DNA of 64,000 bases, from the NCBI GenBank assembly GCA_001466705.2, contig LATX02000189.1:434001-498000 (forward strand). Reading direction: 5' to 3'. The translations under genes and the position numbers were made by a program. Origin of the DNA: Moniliophthora roreri. Lineage: Eukaryota > Basidiomycota > Agaricomycetes > Agaricales > Marasmiaceae. Positions within the stretch are counted from its first letter, which is position 1; each line of letters opens with the position of its first letter. The notes under the pieces were generated by a model. It searched no databases and was not told where the DNA came from. It was given only the letters and a program-made list of their open reading frames with translations. This document shows positions 57,871-64,000 of the stretch, piece by piece.

Positions 57871-59690
57871 GCCGGTTCACGTCCCGGCTCTTAAGCAGCA
57901 ACGAAGATCTGCCTCTCGAGTGAGCATCGTTATAGCGCGTTTATGTGATTTCAGCGCGCTTCCCGGTGCGCATTTCAGTTGTCTGCATTGACGGGGCCCG
58001 TGGAGATGGTGGTCATGCCTTCGGAGCATGTACAAAAATTTGTTGAGATCTGGAAAAGGTGTATCTGATCTCTGTATGCTTTGTCTGACACTGACTCTTC
58101 GCACGCATGCAATCTCTGGAGTTGGGTTCCTTCGTTCTCTGCGCAATAAAACGTTGTCATCTGGGTCACACTTTTGTCATTTGCCGTGGCAAGCGCGGGT
58201 CTTCCAATCCTATCAGATATGCAATTCCCCACACTAGCCGGATATTTGTTGTTCTATGACATATAGGCGTACGAACGAAAGATGGAGAATGTGAATTTCG
58301 AACTTCTTTGTTTACATTTGACCCTTCTGACGGCATTCCACTTTTAGAGAATCGAGTCATCCGCATGTCGAGAACATCGCAACAAATCTGGCCGATACTT
58401 GGGAAAACTAGAAGTAACCGTGTTAATACGATCAGCGGGTTCAGATCAGTCGAGTTCTCAGGGCAGTTTCCTCATTTGCCTCAGAGTCTAGAGACCTCGA
58501 TGCTGAGCTAAACGTTCAATGGACGGCCGTTCTGACCTCCGGTTCTGGCTCACCCGGTCGCGTCCATTGTCCTCTTCACGCGACTAAGGGCGATACAGCG
58601 GGGTATGTCCCAGTGGGTTTGGTGCGCTGTTTGCTCACAGAGATCTTTGAGATCTCTGTGAGGTTCCGTTCTCAGGGTGCCTAGAGCTTTAGACAAGAAA
58701 AAACACCGAAAGTAAAAAAAAAAAGGGTGCCTGCACGTCATGTCCCGAACTCGTTTCGTCTGGCATGTCCCGCTCCCAGTTCGCGCTGTTCCAGATCTCA
58801 CTTGGAGCCATCTATGATTGCGGTTGCTGACCAGCTTGATGAGTGATGCTGATTGCCCATCATAGTCAGTATTAAAGGTCGATACCTAAATGGCACCCAC
58901 TCTCCTGTCCATCAAGGTGAGCAAACGTTCTGGCCCTCAACCAGCGTATTAATGGACATCTCGGAAGCATCGCATTCGCAAAGAAAGACGCCTGTGTTCG
59001 TTGTGGGATTGAGCTTTAGCAAATTCATTTGAATACAGGTAACGGTTAGGGGGGTTGCGTTAAAGGATCCCATGATCCATATTCTGAGAACAGCGTTCCG
59101 CATGCAGGTCGCATCTCCTTAGGCAGCTATCTGTCTTCAAAGGCATTACTCGATGAGGCTACTAGCCTCTATACCTATATCTTGGATGACAGATTTCATT
59201 TCGGACGGTTTCTCTTTTCGCAGATCTCCTCCAGATCCATCCCCATGAAACTGGATCTAACGTGTGTACACGTTTCTTTTCATGGCCCAAGTTCTCTCAC
59301 CGATCCACACAGGCCTATCCTGGTTTAACAGCCAGAAGCGTTGATTCGGATGAGACACCCCTAGCAAAAGACGTATACCCTCGTCATATCGTCAGCTGTT
59401 ACCCTTAATTTGGTCAATACTAATATGAAGTGGCTTCTTCTACCAGTAAGGCACGGCCTTAGATAGAGTTTCACATTTCGAGGTAGGCTGGATCTTGGAT
59501 TCTCCGTAAACTGTCCCCCGTGAACTCGACATGCTATCTTCACATATAGGGATTGACCGATTGTTGGAAACGTAACAACATCCCCTCGTTCGTCTTTGTC
59601 TTGATGCTACTGGCTACAAATCTGCACTCGCAGATTGCCTCTCTGTTCATCGCGTCTTGGATAAAATCTGTCATTTCCTTGTGACTTACA
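57871..59690. other. Long intergenic stretch
   Basis: About 1.8 kb without a convincing gene; the open frames are short and overlap. It contains a perfect hairpin at 58634-58662, an A11 run near 58714-58724 and three ATGTCCC words between 58600 and 58770. Confidence 0.5.
58634..58662. repeat. Perfect 13-bp inverted repeat with 3-nt loop
   Basis: CTCACAGAGATCT, loop TTG, then AGATCTCTGTGAG. It could fold as a hairpin in DNA or RNA. No gene is adjacent. Confidence 0.9.
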
Positions 59691-60940
59691 ATGACAGCAC
59701 TCTTCAGAAAGCTCCGCACAGCACTCCAAAATCCCACCACGAGTGTCTCGCCTCTTCCTCTGGACATCGTTGATGTCATTTTGGAGGAGCTTCGGCATGA
59801 AAAGATAGCTCTCGATTCATGCAGCCTGGTTTGCCGGGCTTGGACTCATTACAGTCGACCACACCGTTTCTCGGAGACCATTATTGTCCACCGAGCAAAG
59901 CTCGTCAAATTGCTTCGCCTATTGGATTCACCCCACTGTACACTGCGTCCGTACCTACGATCCATGACTGTCGACCAGACAGAACGTGGTCGTTGCGCTT
60001 GGATCGAATCCTTTTTTGCCCTCATTAGAAGGAAGGATATCGCACTCCGGGAGCTCACGATACCCAGCTTCACGACGGGTCTGAATGTCGCCTTTCTTCG
60101 TTCTGGCATAGTCCCGCTGCGGTCCCTGCACCTTAATGTCAAAGGGTGCTCCGTTGAAGAGACGATGCAGTTTGTGTGTCTCTTTTGTGACACTCTAGAG
60201 AGCTTGGCTCTCAGGGGATGTTCAACTATAGGACCCTCGACATATTCACAGAGCGAGTGGAGACGTGCATATCCATCATGCCACTTTCCCCACCTTCGAA
60301 AGTTTCACATAGAAGGAGTGCAATGGATGACGGGGTATATGGAATGGTTTAGGCAATTTGCTGCACTCGAAGTGTTGTCGAGTCTCTATCTGAGTTTTGG
60401 CTACTTCGATGATCCCTGCCGTATTGGAGACGGGATCAGCCATACCGATGTTGATTTTTACGTTGCCTCGTTCCTCGCGAACGCGTGCGGTGCTGTGGAA
60501 ATCTTGACCCTCGACTATGACTGGTCGTCTCCTATATCCCGTAAGTTCCGTGCTTTCAATCGGTTGTTGACTTTCCTTTGACAAGGATATCAGGTCTGGA
60601 CCTCAGCACACTACCTAGGTTATACCGGCTAAGCGTCATATGGCATGGCAGGGCGAGCGCGGATGTGGCTACTCTTGCTACCCTCATGTCTTCCGCTCGT
60701 ATGTCAGCGCTATCTGGGATTCATCTGTCAAACTTCGACTTTGAAGGTGGCTTGAAAAAGGCTTCCATTGCAACGGCGTGGTCGCGATTGGATGCTGCTC
60801 TTTCAAGGACCCATCCTGCATTGTTTCCTTGTCTGCGGAATGTTGAAGTATCGCCGGCACGATTACTTGCTTTGTTGCCAGGTTGTAGACGAACGGTGAA
60901 TGTACGCTCCGGTCGCACCTCTCGGAAAATTGCCTGGTAA
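59691..60940 (+). CDS. F-box-like protein with leucine-rich region
   Basis: The start is MTALFRKLRTALQNPTTSVS, followed by the F-box-like segment LPLDIVDVILEELRHEKIA and SCSLVCRAWTHYSRPHRF, the usual agaricomycete form. The rest has irregular Leu-rich repeats (LRSLHLNVKGCSV, LESLALRGCSTIG, VLSSLYLSFGYF, RLYRLSVIWHGR). One intron after SSPIS (GTAAGTTC..TATCAG) joins the second exon RLDLSTLPRL. The frame ends SRKIAW with TAA at 60938-60940. These proteins are probable SCF ubiquitin-ligase adaptors and form very large, fast-evolving families in mushrooms; the target is unknown. Confidence 0.75.
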
Positions 60941-62262
60941 GTTGCTCCCAATGTAGAGATGCGAAGGGACTCACAGGTATGTCTAGGAGTTTCCCCTGGA
61001 AACAGGTGGCGTGGATAGCACCTTACGAGGGTGCCTAGGACGTTTGTGAAACGACCAATGTAATGTAATCACGAGATATTTACAATATGTATGTACCATC
61101 ACCGGTAGACACGTCCTAAAGGAAAAAAAAAAAAAAGAAAATAAAAGTTTAAGCGTGACTCTGCAACAACGGAGACAGTCCTTAATAGCCATGTGTGGTT
61201 CTTGTTTGTGGCATTGCACGCAGTTGAGCGGTGTTGCCACTGCCACTATGCATCCATTCGCATCACTAGTTGGCCTGAAATGTGGTTGGAGGCGGGTTTG
61301 CTGGTCCGCTGGTCCCTCTCACGCATGCCCACCACGCAATCGAGCTATGGGACATAGTAATGAGACAGCTCACACCTATCATTGGGGTACATTGCAAGAA
61401 GTCGCGAAATATGATGAAGGCACTCACTAATATGTGAGGAACGCGTTCTCATACTTCAGGATCACCATAGGGGACGCGAATGTTCTGTCATTGGTAGTAG
61501 GTGCTGCAATGCTTGTAGCCTTCAGCTACCTACAGCGCAACCTACCTTGGCTGCCGCTCAAACTTTGAAACTCGAGCCTGGTCATTCTGCGTGCACGATA
61601 CCTTGCGAAAAGGCAAGATTAGGTGGAGCTGGTGTGTCGCCGTTTGCTGTAGGTCTGAATCTTGCACATATTTTGGTACGATTGGCAGCATCTTAATGCA
61701 AAAAAATGCAAGAAGGTATACTTTGCAAACTTCAGATGCTGTGGAGAGGAGAGCTGATCCAGAATGATTCCGCACTTATTCGTTTGAGTTGGGAGAGGTC
61801 GGACTTATATGCTCACGTCTTCCACCTTCCATTTCCCTAGATAACAAAGGCGTTGGTGAGGCTGCTGTAAAGCAACGGTGAGGTTTCGAAGAGATTAGTG
61901 TTCAGGTGAGCCCTGAATACGCCGGAACAGGTCTACAAGGGGATCGCATCCATCAGGTAAAAGTGTTCGAGTCTTCAGATACTAGTAGCCTATGGATCAT
62001 TTGGCTGCGCCCGGAGGACGAAACATGAAACAGGTGGAGCATCCACTCGAAGTCCACGTTCAGACCGTATCGCGAGATACGGTTTCGAGATTCGATGAAC
62101 GGAAAAAGCCACAGGATGACTCGAAGGACTGTTGAGAGTTCTGAATTTGACAACTTGTAAAGTTGGTGACAGATTCTCTTCCTCTTTGGGGAAGTGCCCG
62201 ACAGTCCCGCGCGGCGCTTGTAGTCGTCTCTTATAACTCTCTCACCATCACTCAGCAAAGAT
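60941..62262. other. Intergenic
   Basis: About 1.3 kb with only short overlapping frames and an A14 run near 61122-61135. An antisense frame at 61953-62315 overlaps the chromodomain gene start and is doubtful. Confidence 0.5.
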
Positions 62263-64000
62263 ATGGGTGACGAGGAGTATGAAGTCGGTCCGTCTCGTTG
62301 TCGCTTATCCGCCACTCAGAAATCTTATGTTTTCGATTAAAGAAACCATACTGCGTGCAAGAGTCGAAAAGAAAACATCCAGGAGTAAATCCGTGGTTTG
62401 GGTACGCTCGAGAGTACTCGTGTTATCATATTTCTGACCAAGCTCTTAGAAATACCTAGTCAAAGTTAGCGTTTTCTTCCGTCCCGCTGATGGGTCTACC
62501 TTGACATGATTGTTTTAGTGGAAAGGCTATGATGATCCCGAAGAGAATACGTGAGTATGGACCCTTCCCAAAAGCTTGAACATTGGTTGATAATCGCTGG
62601 AAAGATGGGAACCAATAGAATCCTTTGAAGGGTCAGAACATTTCGTGGAGACATTTTGGAGAAAGACGGGTACTGGCGGGCGTGATAGAGAAGATTTGAG
62701 CTTGTTTGAAGTTGGGGAGGAGTTGGAGCCAGGCAGTCTGGGTGGGCAAACAGCTTATGTCTCTTTGACAATTGTTGTAACGTGGCGCGCCTTGTGTAGA
62801 GCGCAAATCTTCACGCAAGTCACTCAAGAGCCAGGAGATTCCGGCACCGACGAGTAGAGCCACTTCTTCAAAAAAGCGAAAGCGCGAACAGATTATACCA
62901 TCCGAATCCACAAATTCCAGACCCGAAAGATCTCGTACTCGCAAGAGAACTCGAAAGACTAGCCATAAGGACTCCCCAGAACCTTCAGTGCGCCGGTCTT
63001 CAACGGATCGCGACATGTCTTTTGAACTCGCGGATACCGTGGCCGGTGGAGATGCTCAGTATATACCTCCAGCTGCGCAAACCACAGCTGATCCCCAAAC
63101 AGGACCGGCTGAAACTGAACGGCCCCCACGATACCGAAAGAGAGGCATTGGGACATCGAAAACTCTTCCAGAAGATAGCGTTCCGGAAGAGCCGCTTCAT
63201 CCGGAGAGTCAGAGTGAGAACGATGACAACGGACCCTCCAAGACTCTAATACCAGCTCATCATGCTCGAACCGAAAATCCTCTAATAAAGATGATTGACG
63301 AGGTCGATAATATGGAAGGTGCCATTTCTGCGAAAGCACGCCTGTTCACGAAGTCGGCAGGCCAGGAGCTTCCTTCTCAAATGCAATCCTCATTGCGCAA
63401 GTATCCAAAACCCGGACCAACCTCCAGAATTAGCAAAAAGAACACCAGCTCATTACTGACGGCACAAAAGGGAAAATTGACTACCGTGAAAGGCAAATAT
63501 AATGTTCCCACCGAGGGGAAACCCGGTCAGCCTTCGGGTAGCTCCAACAACCCTGTCGTACAGGAGGGTTCCCTGGCTCGGGAAGACGTTGACACTCAAA
63601 TTGCTGGGACGTCTATTGTGGCGGCCAGCAACGGTACCCCAGCGAGCAGTCAGGAGCTTCTTCAGCTGGCTGGCGCGGACGCTGTCGGTGATGACGAGCT
63701 CAAAGACTATGAGGATGATGTTGAAGATAATTCACCCGCACAGAGTAAACGGTCAAATTCTCTTTTTCAACAAAGGTACGACGTCCTCTATTTAGATCAC
63801 TTTTCGTCTCTCATTCGATGTCCTGCAACAGTCTAGCAATGGCGAAAGACAAACTCTTCCCTGCCTCACTGACTTCGGCATCCCTATCTAGAATTAATGC
63901 CATGACCAATGTTTGGAGATCAACGATTTTCGGGCCGTTGTGTGTATCATTCCCTGCTTTCTTTGCACACCCTGCTTATTCATTATGAAACTTAGATCAA
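62263..64000 (+). CDS. Chromodomain protein (3' end beyond the window)
   Basis: The start at 62263 gives MGDEEYEVETILRARVEKKT once a 56-nt intron (GTCCGT..TTAAAG) is removed. Further short introns then give VVW|KYLVK|WKGYDDPEENT|WEPIESFEG, a complete chromodomain with the Y/W/W aromatic cage pattern expected for methyl-lysine binding (H3K9me-type). After SEHFVETFWRKT a long Ser/Lys/Arg-rich, acidic linker follows (KSSRKSLKSQEIPAPTSR, KKRKRE, RTRKRTRKT, DDELKDYEDDVEDN). After an intron at about 63777 the frame continues to the edge. No chromoshadow domain is visible within the window, so HP1 identity is open; other chromodomain regulators are possible. Confidence 0.82.

Noticed and set aside
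61953..62315. 120-codon minus-strand frame near the chromodomain gene start
   Set aside because: Its start lies inside the first intron and it overlaps the first coding exon of the well-supported chromodomain gene.

Overview
The window is nuclear DNA of a basidiomycete fungus, most likely an agaricomycete. Almost every gene is cut by many introns of about 45-60 nt with GTRNGT..YAG borders. Genes are dense and on both strands, and several families are typical of mushroom-forming fungi: a signal-peptide/TM protein with a CRCNTVFYS-type Cys core, a pseudokinase fused to armadillo repeats, and F-box-like proteins. I cannot name the species. Exon borders were inferred by eye from splice motifs and reading-frame continuity.

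Left third (1-25 kb): the end of a Gly/Val-rich repeat protein; an uncharacterised minus-strand gene (960-2213) with a decayed-looking relative at 8.5-9.2 kb; a pseudokinase-ARM gene; a basidiomycete TM protein; the Ran GTPase; FRG1; a secreted 21-residue repeat protein with dibasic boundaries (13.06-13.98 kb), the best candidate for a kexin-processed peptide precursor; a DHA2-type MFS exporter whose 3' end is tandemly duplicated; GID4; a Baeyer-Villiger-type monooxygenase built partly from micro-exons; and casein kinase I.

Middle (25-40 kb): a JmjC/zinc-finger protein whose 3' part lies in a segment of about 1.4 kb with a single CpG; UBA3 (NEDD8 E1); RCL1 (18S rRNA processing); a second flavin monooxygenase; MET8 (siroheme); SLT11/RBM22 (splicing); a YeeE/YedE thiosulfate-type permease; and a CE16-like esterase. 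MET8 and the permease lie 1.6 kb apart and both belong to sulfur assimilation.

Right third (40-64 kb): mostly conserved housekeeping genes. These are ATG2, RLP24, SPT6, a riboflavin-type deaminase, NPR2, OGG1 (start codons of NPR2 and OGG1 only 20 bp apart), an F-box-like protein, and the 5' part of a chromodomain protein running off the edge. No tRNA, rRNA, CRISPR or intact transposon was found. The strongest leads for new biology are the kexin-type repeat precursor, the CpG desert over the JmjC gene tail, and the pseudokinase-ARM fusion.
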